From: Yamagishiella unicocca
Lineage: Eukaryota > Chlorophyta > Chlorophyceae > Chlamydomonadales > Volvocaceae
Direction of reading: 5' to 3'
Length of the DNA: 64,000 nt
NCBI GenBank assembly: GCA_003116995.1
Contig: BDSL01000121.1
Location: 124,001-188,000, forward strand
Shown here: positions 30,201 to 40,260 of the stretch, one piece after another
Position numbering within the stretch: position 1 is the first letter of the stretch
Layout: every line of letters starts with the position of its first letter
Position numbers and translations under genes: made by a program
The notes under the pieces: generated by a model
Database searches by the model: none
The model's input: only the letters and a program-made list of their open reading frames with translations
What the model was told of the DNA's origin: nothing

Positions 30201-32340
30201 GCATTGGGGCGTTCGGGGACGAGGGGTATGCCAATGTCCTACCTGCCTGCCTGGGTGCCCATCAGTCCCAATCAGTTCCCCCATCCCATCAGTCTCCCAT
30301 CAGTCCGCATCAGTCCACATCAGTCCACATGGGAAACTCCCTGGATACGGCGGAGTAAAGCTCCTACCCAGTACTAACCCACCTCCCTACCCACCTGCGC
30401 TGCTCTCCAGGCACGCCCGCAGCATCTGCACCAGTCGCGGCACGCCCCGGCGCGCCTGCGGATCCGGCCTCTGCTGCTGCGCCAGCGCCTCCGCCTCGTT
30501 GCTCAGCCGCACCAGCGGCGGCGCCGCGCGGCCCCGCTGCGGGCACTCGCTGCTCCAATGGCCCTCAACTCCGCACGTGAAGCACCGGCCGGGACGCTGG
30601 TGAGGGGTCAGGAAAGGTGCGGGCTGGGGGTAAAGGATAATCCGCGAATCCACGGCCGACAAACCAAGGGCGATGACAGGCGGGGCGGGGTTTTTATAAT
30701 AGGGGGGAGGTTGTGGTGAAAAGGATGCGTAGGGGCAAGTCTTGGTTTTGAGATACCTTCCACGGCAGTGCGGTGCCCGGGTGCAAAGTGCATCCGGCCT
30801 CGAACGGTTGGTTTCGGTTTCGGAGCCGCCGCTGGTTTGACCGCCGCCAATGCGTACTGTCTACAGAAGTCCGTGCGCCCCACAGGTACGCACCTTGTTG
30901 CTGAACCCGTACTTGGCCCTCAGCGCCTCGAAGTCCAGCTCCTCCTGCAGCCTCCGCGCCTCCGCCTCGGCCGCCACGGCCGCCGCCACGGTGTCGTCCA
31001 TCGCGTCGTCGCCGTAGTCCGTGTCCTCGAACCCAGCCTGTGAGCCGGTCGGCAAGGGGCGTGTTGCAGGTGATAGTGTTGGAGGTGTTAGTGTTGGATG
31101 CGGTAGTGTTGGGTGCGGTAGTGTTGGATGCGGTAGTGTTGGATGTGGTAGTGTTGGATGCGGTAGTGTTGGATGTGGTAGTGTTGGATGTGGTAGTGTT
31201 GGATGTGGTAGTGTTGGAGGTGGTAGTGCTGAAGGTGGTGGTGTTGGATGCGGTAGTGTTGGAGGTGGTAGTGTGGTAGTGTTGGATGTGGTAGTGTTGG
31301 AGCGGATAGTGTTGGATGCGGTAGTGTTGGACAGGGCAGGATCGTTCTGTGTGGAGAGAGAGGTGTGCAGCGGCCACACTGGGGCCTGTATCTCTCAGGC
31401 CCCGACCATCCAGGCTTGGCTGCTTAGGGTTTAGGGCTTAGGGTTCAGGCACTAGGCAAGCTCCGGCCACCCGCCGACCCCAGACCGACCAGACTACCCT
31501 CTCCCCCACCTGCATCCAGTCGTCATCCCCGCCGGCCTGTCCGGATGACCCGCTGGCTGCGCCCCGTCCCGAGCCGCTCTGGCCGGCTGTGGCACTGCCG
31601 TCAGGGGCGCCCCTGTGCGCCGCGGCCATCTGGTGCGCCAGCTCGTGACTATCCAGCTCCGGGAGCGGAATCCACTGGCCGCAGCCATACGGGCATATGA
31701 TGGACGGCAAGTTTGCGGAGGCCGCGGGTGCGGCTGCTGCGGAGGGTGCTGTGGCGATGGAGGCTGTGGCGGCGGCAGCAGCCGCGGCGACGGTGGCGCC
31801 AGGGAGGGGAGCAACGGCGCTGGTGGCGCAAGGAAGGGGAGCAACGGCGCTGGTGGCGCCGTCGAGATGCGTTTGAAGTTGCGGAGAGGTGGGGGCTGAC
31901 ACGATGATGACGTCGGAGGAGGCGGAGGGTGAGGGGGGGGCTGCTGGCGAAGGAGCGCGGTGTTGTGAGGCGCCGCTGTGGGGGAGTTTCGAGGAAGACC
32001 CGTGGATGCGAGAAAAAACCGTTTAGAAAAGACGTGGTGGTGGGGAGGGGGAGGGAGCAGGGGCCTATGTGCGGAGGGCGGCCAGCGCAGAAGCGCGATG
32101 GGGATGCTAGGGGAGGTAGCCGCAGGCGGAGTGATGAGGACGGGCGCACCTCTGATGCGCTCGCTCGTGCGCGTCCAGCTGCACCAGAGGCACCGCCACT
32201 CCGCAGAGCATACATCGGGCAGCGGCGCTGTCCGTACTTTGCTGGGTGCTGCTCACAGCGGGTTCGTCAAAATGCCCATTGACGTGCGCCTCCAGTTGGT
32301 GCAGCGGGGTAGGGACCCCGCAGACTGGGCACAACTCCAT
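27247..32340 (-). CDS. ZUP1/ZUFSP-like deubiquitinase (peptidase C78) with inserted ZZ finger
   Basis: Nine exons (32340-32150, 31975-31510, 31037-30894, 30596-30395, 30129-29953, 29535-29453, 29267-29183, 28921-28116, 27624-27247) join in phase to 843 residues. Order: C2H2-like fingers (C4/C7/H19/H23; C43/C46/H58/H62; CPYGCGQW at 158); MIU-like helix RRLQEELDFEALRAKYG in 220-267; CCHC knuckle CFTCGVEGHWSSEC at 272-285; catalytic Cys360 in GWGCGWRN; KWIGTTEAAALLRSFG from 425; ZZ finger at 474-507 (ECDQCGTCPIRG, SVSCPNYDLCAACR); VDWVWQYFTG; His722 in GHSRTIIGIE; Asp752 in LVLDPG. ZUP1 cleaves K63-linked ubiquitin chains during genome maintenance. The triad is complete, so activity is expected. 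The ZZ finger sits inside the peptidase fold. TGTAA on this strand follows about 260 nt downstream. Confidence 0.93.
29570..29830. repeat. 37-bp minisatellite in the deubiquitinase intron
   Basis: Seven tandem copies of a 37-bp unit containing GGCGCAGAAGAGGCACGGCG, between the catalytic-Cys exon and the next exon. As 37 is not a multiple of three, the same peptide pattern appears in all frames; not coding. Confidence 0.95.
31070..31340. repeat. 15-bp TGTTGGATGCGGTAG tandem repeat (deubiquitinase intron 2)
   Basis: About eighteen units alternating GGATGCGGTAGTGTT and GGATGTGGTAGTGTT. Lies in the intron between the third zinc finger and the MIU-like exon. Confidence 0.92.
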
Positions 32341-32762
32341 AGACTGGTTGCCTCTTCAGCGCAAACTGCTTCGGCATTCATAAAGGAGCATAGAGTGCGA
32401 GTGGTTTGCAAAACAGCAGCCACAATCTCAAACGTTTTCCTACGACATGCTAAGTTCACTGCAGCGTCCTTGCTTGCAATTTAAGAATATTTCAGCACGC
32501 ATAGCACTGATCAGGAATCCTAAACAGAAGCTCAAGCGAGCCAACGTGGCATGCGCAGCATGATCCGTACTCCTACGGTGGGACGCTTCGATCATCCCTT
32601 GCCGCAAACTCTGAATGCCATGGCACTATCATACAATCTTGCCTCGTCAAAATCTGGCTGCTGTGCACATCCTTAAGCGTTAGAGGGAACCCTACCTACA
32701 CACTTTGCCACAGTTTGCCAAAATCCTGGTGACAGGAGTCGCAAGCAACATCGTTATACAAT

Positions 32763-33191
32763 ATGGATCAAGAAGGCGAACAGCAGCAGGTGGAGCCTCG
32801 CCTGCCCCTCCCGGACTCTATGTTTGGCCGCGGCTATCCGGCGCAAGCAGCCTCCATCGAATACGCACCCGCACCACAAATGTATCATTCGAGGCGAGCG
32901 GTGAGTGGATATGCCTGGGGCATGCTCGAGGTTGTTTGCTCTGCAAGTTACTCCGACCGCCAAATGGCAAGCGATTTGATGTCGAAGCATTCTAGGAGCC
33001 GACGATTGACATCGAAATACTGTCCTTTTCACGCGCAGCCTGGTCTTCCGCATCTCTTGCATTTTACCGACCAACAACAAGACATGCTTGTCGGGCTGAA
33101 TAGCTATCGGGAGGACCTTGATAAGAAGCGTGCCGCAGAAGCTAGAGCCAACAGGGGCATTGGTTGCCTCTTGCAAGGGAATGGGCAATGA
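32763..33191 (+). CDS. small unknown protein
   Basis: ATG at 32763. Either one 142-codon frame, or, more likely, two exons 32763-32900 and 33039-33191 (GTGAGT donor, CACGCGCAG acceptor, phase 0) giving 96 residues. It begins MDQEGEQQQVEPRLPLPDSM and ends in a charged helix with YREDLDKKRAAEARAN. No signal peptide or membrane segment. The family is not recognised. It starts about 420 bp from the divergent deubiquitinase gene, so the two may share a promoter region. Confidence 0.5.
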   Translation: MDQEGEQQQVEPRLPLPDSMFGRGYPAQAASIEYAPAPQMYHSRRAVSGYAWGMLEVVCSASYSDRQMASDLMSKHSRSRRLTSKYCPFHAQPGLPHLLHFTDQQQDMLVGLNSYREDLDKKRAAEARANRGIGCLLQGNGQ

Positions 33192-33472
33192 CGCGTTGCT
33201 GGGGCGTCGCTCGATGGGATGCATCGCGTCCATGAAAGGTCATCGGCCCTTCGACGTTCCTTAGTGATGCATTCAGGTGGGATCGAACTCTTAGTCATTT
33301 CTCGTCGTAATTTATGCAGTTTGGGCCATGGTTTGTCGTGCCAGGTTTAAGCTGCGGAAGGTGTGACACCTTTAATGAGTTTGTGGATGCTTCTGCTTAC
33401 TGAGTACGAAAAGGCCAAAAGTTGGGCTTTGGACCTTGTAGAATTGAGGAGGTTTATAGAAGGATAACCCAA

Positions 33473-36400
33473 ATGCTACCGTCTGAGCTGCGTGTGGAGG
33501 GTCTTCCGGACTTGCTGCTTCTGAGCCGCCTGTATAAGGCAAGGCGTATTAGATCCCCGATGAAGCTAGGGGATTGTGTAACGCGAGAGGACATGCTCGC
33601 GCAGGTGTCAGCGGCCCTGAACGCTGCGGCCAAGCTCGACGTATTCACCGTGCTGAGCCAGCATCCGGAAGGTGGATTTGTGAAAGGGAGAGCCAGTATC
33701 GCACTGAGCCAGTATCGCATCGAGGGCATGCCGCACCAGAGGCTTCTTACCCAATACCCAATGATCCCTCGTCCTACCCGACCCGCGCCTCATCGGTCCG
33801 CACCCACCCAAGCCTCGGCAACACATTCGTCGCAGAACCAGCGGGTCCGCTGGGTCCGGGTCCATATAGGCATATGCAGCCATCGAGACTCCTGCCTGCC
33901 CCGCCTCGTGCGTGAATTATCCCTAACCACCTTACGTTGCACTCCAGGGGAGGTACCCTGGTGCGCCCAGCGCAGAGGTCGGTGGGCGAAACATTTGTCT
34001 CACCGCGCCCCACGACTCCACCCCACAGCCTGGTACCTACCGCGCTCTGGCACGCCGAGCCTTATTCTACGCCCCCGTCGGGCTGTGTGTTGCCGGGCCC
34101 AACTGTACGGCGCAGGTGCCACGCTCGGGCAGCTGAGCAGCGCCGTTGGCTTGCGCCAAGACCCGCGGTTTCGGGGCGGTGAAGACTTCCTGGACTTGCT
34201 GGTGTCGGTTGCCTGCCTGGAGCGGCAAGGTCGGCTTTCGGCAAAGGAGGGGTTGGGGGCGCGGACCCGGGTATCCTTTCTGTGCCGCTGGGCTTGGGAG
34301 TACGGCTGAGAGATGCCAAAAGACATACTGCATGACGTGCTTCCTTGGGCGCCCCTGCTGCTCGCATCTCACAACCCAATCTGCCGCCGTTGGCATTGGT
34401 CGGATTGGGTTCCTCCGGCCCACCAGGCACCGCCAGACCCTCAAATCCCGGGGGCCTCAAAACGCCGCACTCCCCTGCGCGCCACACCCTGCGTCTCAAT
34501 CCTCGCCCCCTCGGGTCGTACAGGTGATGGCCCGGGTGCGCTGTACCGCAACTCGCCGGTGGCGGACCGCTACCTGGTTCGCGGGCGCCCGCACTACTCC
34601 GGTGCGCCGGCCAGGCGACTGCCCCGTGTCTCACCTGGCTGCAACGTTGCATGGGTGGCGGAGCGGCGCCTGCCGACCCGGCCTAGGGTTGCATGTGTGT
34701 GTGTGTGTGGGGGGGGTGAAACCGGTGACACGAAAAACGACAAGATAGTGGGCGCATGTGTGTGTGGAGGGGGGCTGCACCGCTCCGCAGATTGGTCCCC
34801 AATGGCCAAATCAGCGACAGGTGCTCACCCCGCTGACTCGCAGGAGGTATTCTGTGCCTGAACTCGGACCGCTCGTTCCCCATGTTCGGCTACCTGGCGC
34901 ATGCTTTAAAGCACGGCGAGATGCCCCCGGGTAAGTCCCCCGGGGCAATGCCCCCCAGGGTAAGGCCCCCGGGTCCTCACCCTCACCCGGGGTCCTTACC
35001 GGGTGACGACCCAGGCAATCAGTGAGGATGGAGGTAACGGCGGGCTGGTTTGTGGGCTCCGCGGCTTCTTGCCATGTGATGTGTGCCCTCCGCCACCCAC
35101 CACAGAGGCCTTCCAGCGGGTGCCCGACATTCACACCACCTTCGGCTCGGACGTGGCGGCGGCGGAGTTCTTCGCGGAGGGCATGACGGGAGCAAGCCTC
35201 GGTGCGCGGCGCTAAATGTTGCAGGGGACGAGGGCTGCGGAACCGGGGGGGCTGTGGGACCGGGGGCGTTACAACGTATCGTATGACCCTCTTATCGGAT
35301 GAGAGCGAGGGTGAGGGTGCGGCTGTCTGCAACGTGCGAACTGTCGCTAAGACATGGAGGTGCCGGGCGCGATCGTAAAAACACACGAGGAGTAGAGGAG
35401 GCTGGGAGGCGCCGCCCGAGCCACCGCGGTGAGGAGGCACCGCCGGGCAATTTCGCCCGCCCTGCCCCGCCTGAGGCACTGCCCGCCCCACCGCCTCGGC
35501 CTCCCCACCGCCTCACCCGCCCCACCGCCTCGGCCTCCCCACCGCCTCACCCGCCCCACCGCCTCGGCCTCCCCACCGCCTCACCCGCCCCACCGCCTCG
35601 GCCTCCCCACCGCCCCATCCGCCAGGCAATTTCGAGCTGCTGACGGAGCGCTTCCCCTTCGGCCGCTTCACGAGCCTGGGGGACCTGGGCGGCTCCGCGG
35701 GCTGCCTGGCGTGCTGCGTCGCGCGGCGCCACCCGCACATGGCCGCAGCCACGTACGACCTGCCGCCGGTGCATGAGGCGGCGGGGCGCTACGTTCGGGG
35801 GCAGGGCTGCGAGGGGCGCGTGCAGGTGCGCCTGTGTGAGGTGTGCCTGTGCAGGCTGCGAGGGGCGCGTGCAGGTGCGCCTGTGTGAGGTGTGCCTGTG
35901 CAGGCTGTGGCTGCGCTATACGAGATGTAGTACCGGCGCGAGGTGTGCTTTTGATTCGAAATTTAGTTGGCGCCGCCGGGCAGCCAACCCACGCCTGCGC
36001 AACTCTCTGCCTGCCCCTTTTCCCCACCTGCGCAGGTGCTCGACTATGATTTCTTTTCGCCCGACCCGGCACCGGGCGGTCACGACGTCCTGACCTTCGG
36101 CATGGTCCTTCACGACTGGGGAATCGACAAGAAACTGCTGCTCATGCGCAAGGTGCGTAAAGGGTAGAGGAAACTGGGGACGGGAGGATGGGCGGGAACC
36201 TCCATGCCAGTCCAACATGGCTCCCAAATCCACCAGATCCACCAAGCGTAGCACATGCGGCCTGCATATAGGCTTACGGCGTCCGCTATGGCATAAAGCG
36301 GCAGCCGGCACAGGCTGATGCCAGCGTCCACTGTAAGCAGCAAGGACCCCAACGCCCAACCGCCATGCTAACCGCTAACCGCACCCTGTCGGCCGTAGGC

Positions 36401-36955
36401 CTACGACGCCCTGCCTGCCGGCGGCGCCATGATCGCCATCGACCACCTGGTCGACGATGGGCGGCGCAACAGCCCGGTGCAGCTGGGGATGAGCCTGACA
36501 ATGCTGCTGGAGTTTGGCCGCGAGAACGCGTTTGATTACTCGTTCAAGGTAGGTGCTGCTGCTGGGCGCTGCGGCTGCGGAAAGGCACGGTACCTGAAGC
36601 GGGAGGGAGTGTAAGTGCTGCGTAAATTTCCTGGCAGTTGAGTTTAGGTGGTTACCGGAATTGTCACCACGTGAGCAACAGCAGTTCCGAAAAATGGGTC
36701 GCGACACCTCACCTCAACACGTGCATTTTTATTTTTCCTGTTGAGGCCTTGAGTGCTGACTTACGGGCTTCCTCTAAACCTCACCACCATTCCAGTCACT
36801 GCCCGCCTCGCTGTTGCCATTCGCTGCCCTGCGCCCTACCCCGGCGGCCCCATCCCCGGCAGGAGTTTCGCGAATGGGCGATCCAAGTGGGCTTCTCGTC
36901 GGTGGAGCTCATACACCTGGTGGGCACCGCCAAGGCTGCCGTGGCCTACAAGTAG
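33473..36955 (+). CDS. SAM-dependent O-methyltransferase (COMT/ASMT-like)
   Basis: Exons 33473-33671, 34116-34229, 34524-34601, 34844-34930, 35106-35201, 35626-35825, 36036-36152, 36399-36548, 36863-36955 join in phase to 377 residues (337 or 348 if ATG 33593 or 33560 is used). N-terminal dimerisation domain: ALNAAAKLDVFTVLS, GATLGQLSSAVGLR, LYRNSPVADRYLVRG. SAM-binding loop SLGDLGGSAG at about 208-217. Catalytic His284 in MVLHDWGID. Then LPAGGAMIAIDHLVDDG and a closing EFREWAIQVGFSSVELI. The length and order match small-molecule O-methyltransferases such as hydroxyindole or caffeate O-methyltransferase. The substrate cannot be told from sequence. The start codon is the weakest point. Confidence 0.9.
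35480..35622. repeat. CCACCGCCTCGGCCTCCC tandem repeat (methyltransferase intron 5)
   Basis: About four 36-bp units made of CCACCGCCTCACCCGCC and CCACCGCCTCGGCCTCC, pyrimidine-rich and running up to the exon 6 acceptor at 35625. Confidence 0.85.
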
Positions 36956-37856
36956 CCTTCGCACGCTGGGGTCCCGTGACGTCGGCTGCCTGTACTTGGG
37001 ACGCCTGTACTGCGGAGGCAGCCATTCCAAACAAAGGCATTAGGTATCCCCTGGATGGGCATTTCCCAGGGCCATGCGCTAGGCCGCCACCACAGCTGCG
37101 AAGTGTCCCTGCCAAGATGTTGGGTTGCAGTAATGTGAAGGGTGGTCATTCGTTTAGTGGACGGCCCCATGCCGTGTCTGCGGGTGACGAAGTCAGGCTG
37201 GGCGATGTACGATGGCACGGCGAACCAATTGTTAGTGTATTGAATGACCTAATGAGGCTGTGATGTTAAGCCCGGATGTAGACACTCAGATTACCGGCAT
37301 ATTACATGTGCATCGGCCAGCCACAAAAAGCTGCCTAGGTTGTGTTCTTTCACGTGAAGACACAATTTGCAAGTTACGGTGCGCCTCGAGCAAGCCGGTG
37401 ATGTGGTCCCGCAGCCCTAGGGGCTGGCGTACGCACACATAGTACACTCTGTTGGCTGCCGCTGCTCGTCAACAGGGGCGTTGCCAAGTGTCACTAGCTG
37501 GCTTTCATACCAGTCAGACTGCCGAACAGCGACCCGAGCACAGCGACCGCCGTCCCGGTCGCACAGCGCCGACCCTGACAGCTTTAAGGGCCCTAGACGT
37601 CATACATTCTGAGTTAACACCGTCATTGTCCCAACTGCAACCCACACCTTTACCCAAGGTGCCAGAACCGGAACCACACCTGGCTCTTATAGATGCACCT
37701 AATGTCAGTGGCTTCATTTTGCTGCAAAATGGCCCTCCATCCCTCCCTGCTCGTCCTTCCTCGCACACCCTTCCACCAAACACGTACATGGTGCATTGTC
37801 CACAGACACGCAAACAACGCCGTAGGCACGGCACGCCACTCTTGGTCTACGCGCCG
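36956..37856. other. 3' UTRs of two convergent genes
   Basis: The methyltransferase ends at 36955 and RTF2 at 37857 on the opposite strand. TTACA at 37302-37306 is a possible minus-strand polyadenylation signal for RTF2. No further gene seen. Confidence 0.45.
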
Positions 37857-39500
37857 TTAAGTAAGGTTCATGCCACGTGCGCTCAGCGCCCGGCAGCAGA
37901 AGGTCTCCTTCTCCGCCGCCCCTGCCCTGCTGCTGCTGCTGCTGAAGATGGACGAGTACACGTCCTTGGACGCGCCGGTGGGAATCTTGAGGCGCTTAGC
38001 GGCTGCTGCCGGCGGCTCCTCCGCCGGCGGCGAGGCACTCCGTCGTGCAGCCATCGCGGCGGCACCGCCGCCGTTGGCGGCGATGGCAGCCACGCCGTTG
38101 GACTCCGCTGCTGCAGCGGCCGCTGAGCGCTTCTTGTCCTTCTTGGCTGCCGCCTTCCCCGACAGGCGAGCGGCCACGCGGGCTCGCAGCTGCTCCAGCT
38201 GCTCACCTGCGGACGCCAGGGAGGGCACCAACGACGCCAGGGAGGGCACCAACGACGCGCACAAGGGCAATTACCGTGGATCATGTGAGCACGGACCCGA
38301 GCATTGGCAAACCTCAAGATGGGATGGGAGCCTGTGGTCAGAATGCCACGTTGCGGTAAGCCGAAAGGGGGGACTACCCGGGGGGAACATCTCACGGGCC
38401 GGAGCGTGGCAGTAGTTTCGGAAAGCCGGGGCCACCTCTTGAGGGCTTGCCGCGCGCTTGCGCGACTCCTACCGCCTGTCTTCCCACCTTTGCTCCACCT
38501 TTCCGATTAAGTCTCAACCTTTTTGTGTGCATGCTGGGTTCCCGATCCAGCACTCCCCCCGCTGAACATGTGCACCCATGCTGTACCCCGTGACCCCGCC
38601 CACTGTAAGCCCTACCAGCGCTTACGCCCTTGCGCACCCTTTGCTTACCTGTGGGGTTAATCGGAACCGTGTCCAGCTCAGCGGCCTTCTTTCCCACCAG
38701 GTCCTCCACCGCGGCGGGGATCTCCTTCAGCGCCTTCTCGCTTACGACATGACCACTGGGCCGGACCACCAGGAACCGGTAGCGGCCATTCAAGCCGACG
38801 CCGGTGATAGGGCAGGAGAACTCGACCTCGTTGCTGGGCTGGTAGGAGGTCTGCGTGGCCGCCTTAGAGCTGCCTCCTTCAGGTTTGGCCCGGTGCAGCT
38901 TGAGGTCGGTCACCGACCTCAGCCCCGTCACGTGCGACAGCGCCGGCGGCAGCGTCTTATCCAGCAGCCGCTGGATTAGCGCGTCCTTGTTGTACAGGTT
39001 GCCTAGTTCATCCACCACGCAGGGAGGCGCTAGCGGCTCTCCGGAGACATGGCAGCGAGTCCACTTGGCAAGCCGCTCCTCCTCGGGGTTGACCTTGTCC
39101 GCCTTCCTCTCCAGGTACATCTCCAAGTAGCAAGAACGCGACTCGGCGCCCGTAGAGCCGCCGTCGCCACCGCCGCCGCGCAGGCGGTAGCTGAGCTGCA
39201 ACGTTGCGTTTGGTTGCAGGCTGCAAACATCGCCGAGTTGCCGTTCGTCTGGTAGCGAGACACCACCATGTTGCAGACGCTGCATTGCAAAGGCGGCAAC
39301 ATGTTACTTGTTCTATTGTCTGGCGAGGCTAGCCCATGGTAGGAACCCGGCATCGTCCATGAACTTACCATGTAGCGGCAAGGCCCTAGTTGCGAGCTTC
39401 TGGCCCCCAGGCGCCCCTTAAGGTCTCCTATTGTTTCAGTTGGAGACCAGTCTAACGCCAGGGTCCCGACGGGAAAGCCACAGCGAACAAACAGCTGCAT
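37857..39500 (-). CDS. RTF2: replication termination factor 2 (RTF2) with N-terminal ubiquitin-like domain
   Basis: Exons 39500-39369, 39279-38649 and 38206-37857 join in phase (0, then 1) to 370 residues. Residues 1-80 form a ubiquitin-like domain: MQLFVRCGFPVGTLALD, ETIGDLKGRL, RLQHGGVSLPDERQLGD and a terminal LRGG at 77-80. The RTF2 domain follows: WTRCHVSGEPLAPPCVVDEL, GNLYNKDALIQRLLDK, GLRSVTDLKL, FSCPITGVGLNGRYRF, GHVVSEKALKEI; it is a RING-like fold. The Lys/Ala-rich C-terminus ends with ASKDVYSSIFSSS. RTF2 was first described at stalled replication forks; human RTF2 is removed from forks by the proteasome shuttles DDI1/2, and the Arabidopsis protein affects splicing. A plant-type ubiquitin-like N-terminus is known as far as I recall. 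Confidence 0.93.
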
Positions 39501-40260
39501 CTCCGCTCTGGGCCGTCAAACAGCAAACGGAACTGTCAAAGAAATCAAGAACGAGGCAGAATAACACTAGTATTTGAGGAAGCCTAAAAAGCAAGCTTCA
39601 GACGCGCAGGGTCCTAACCAATCTGTCCTATTCAGACGTAAGCGACAGGTATGATAATGTCTTTTTGATGTTTATCGTCGGTGTACGCCTGTAACCCTAT
39701 ATGTTCTGCGATTGTGTCACTTTAGTGGCTTGAAGAAATACGGTGTACGGACTGTGCACCCTGGGGAGCACATCAACAGCTTACATCGTGCTCAATGCGT
39801 TTCACAACAGGATTATCACCTGAACAGCTTACAACTAAGATGACGTATCACGACCCTGGGTAAGCCATGTTTTATAGCACCTGGAAGTTTCCGGCATGAA
39901 TGCTCCACTAAAACACAGTGCTTATTTCGTGTAGTAAACTTCTTATTCTTTACTGCGTCCTGAATGCGTGCTTTCACAAGTATCTGCCCTATCTCATGGC
40001 GACGGACAACTTGTCCTTCGACGTGCAGGGTCTCTTACTCAACGCTCAGCCCAAGCACATGTAGTAGTAGAAAGAACGCGCCCGCGCATTCTTTCGGGCA
40101 TGGGGTCAGTAAGGAGGTAAGGCGTCGCACATTTCCCAGCATGTCGAGTCCTTCGGCATGGATGCCTTTCTATCGCAATGAGTTGCCTGCATTTCTGATA
40201 TTGTGCCGCCGAATACGCGTGTACTAGTGCTTCCAAAACCCCTCGCCTTGGTCCTTACAG
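39501..40260. other. divergent intergenic region, may hold 5' exons of the next gene
   Basis: A candidate first exon starts at ATG 39995 (MATDNLSFDVQ). A stretch just before 40260 reads SASKTPRLGPYR in one frame, like this repeat family. I could not find a phase-consistent join, so both are left out of the model. Confidence 0.35.

Noticed and set aside
32705..32995. Overlapping 96-codon frame at the small unknown gene
   Set aside because: Runs across the probable intron and uses a non-ATG start; the 32763 frame has a better start and splice-consistent ending.
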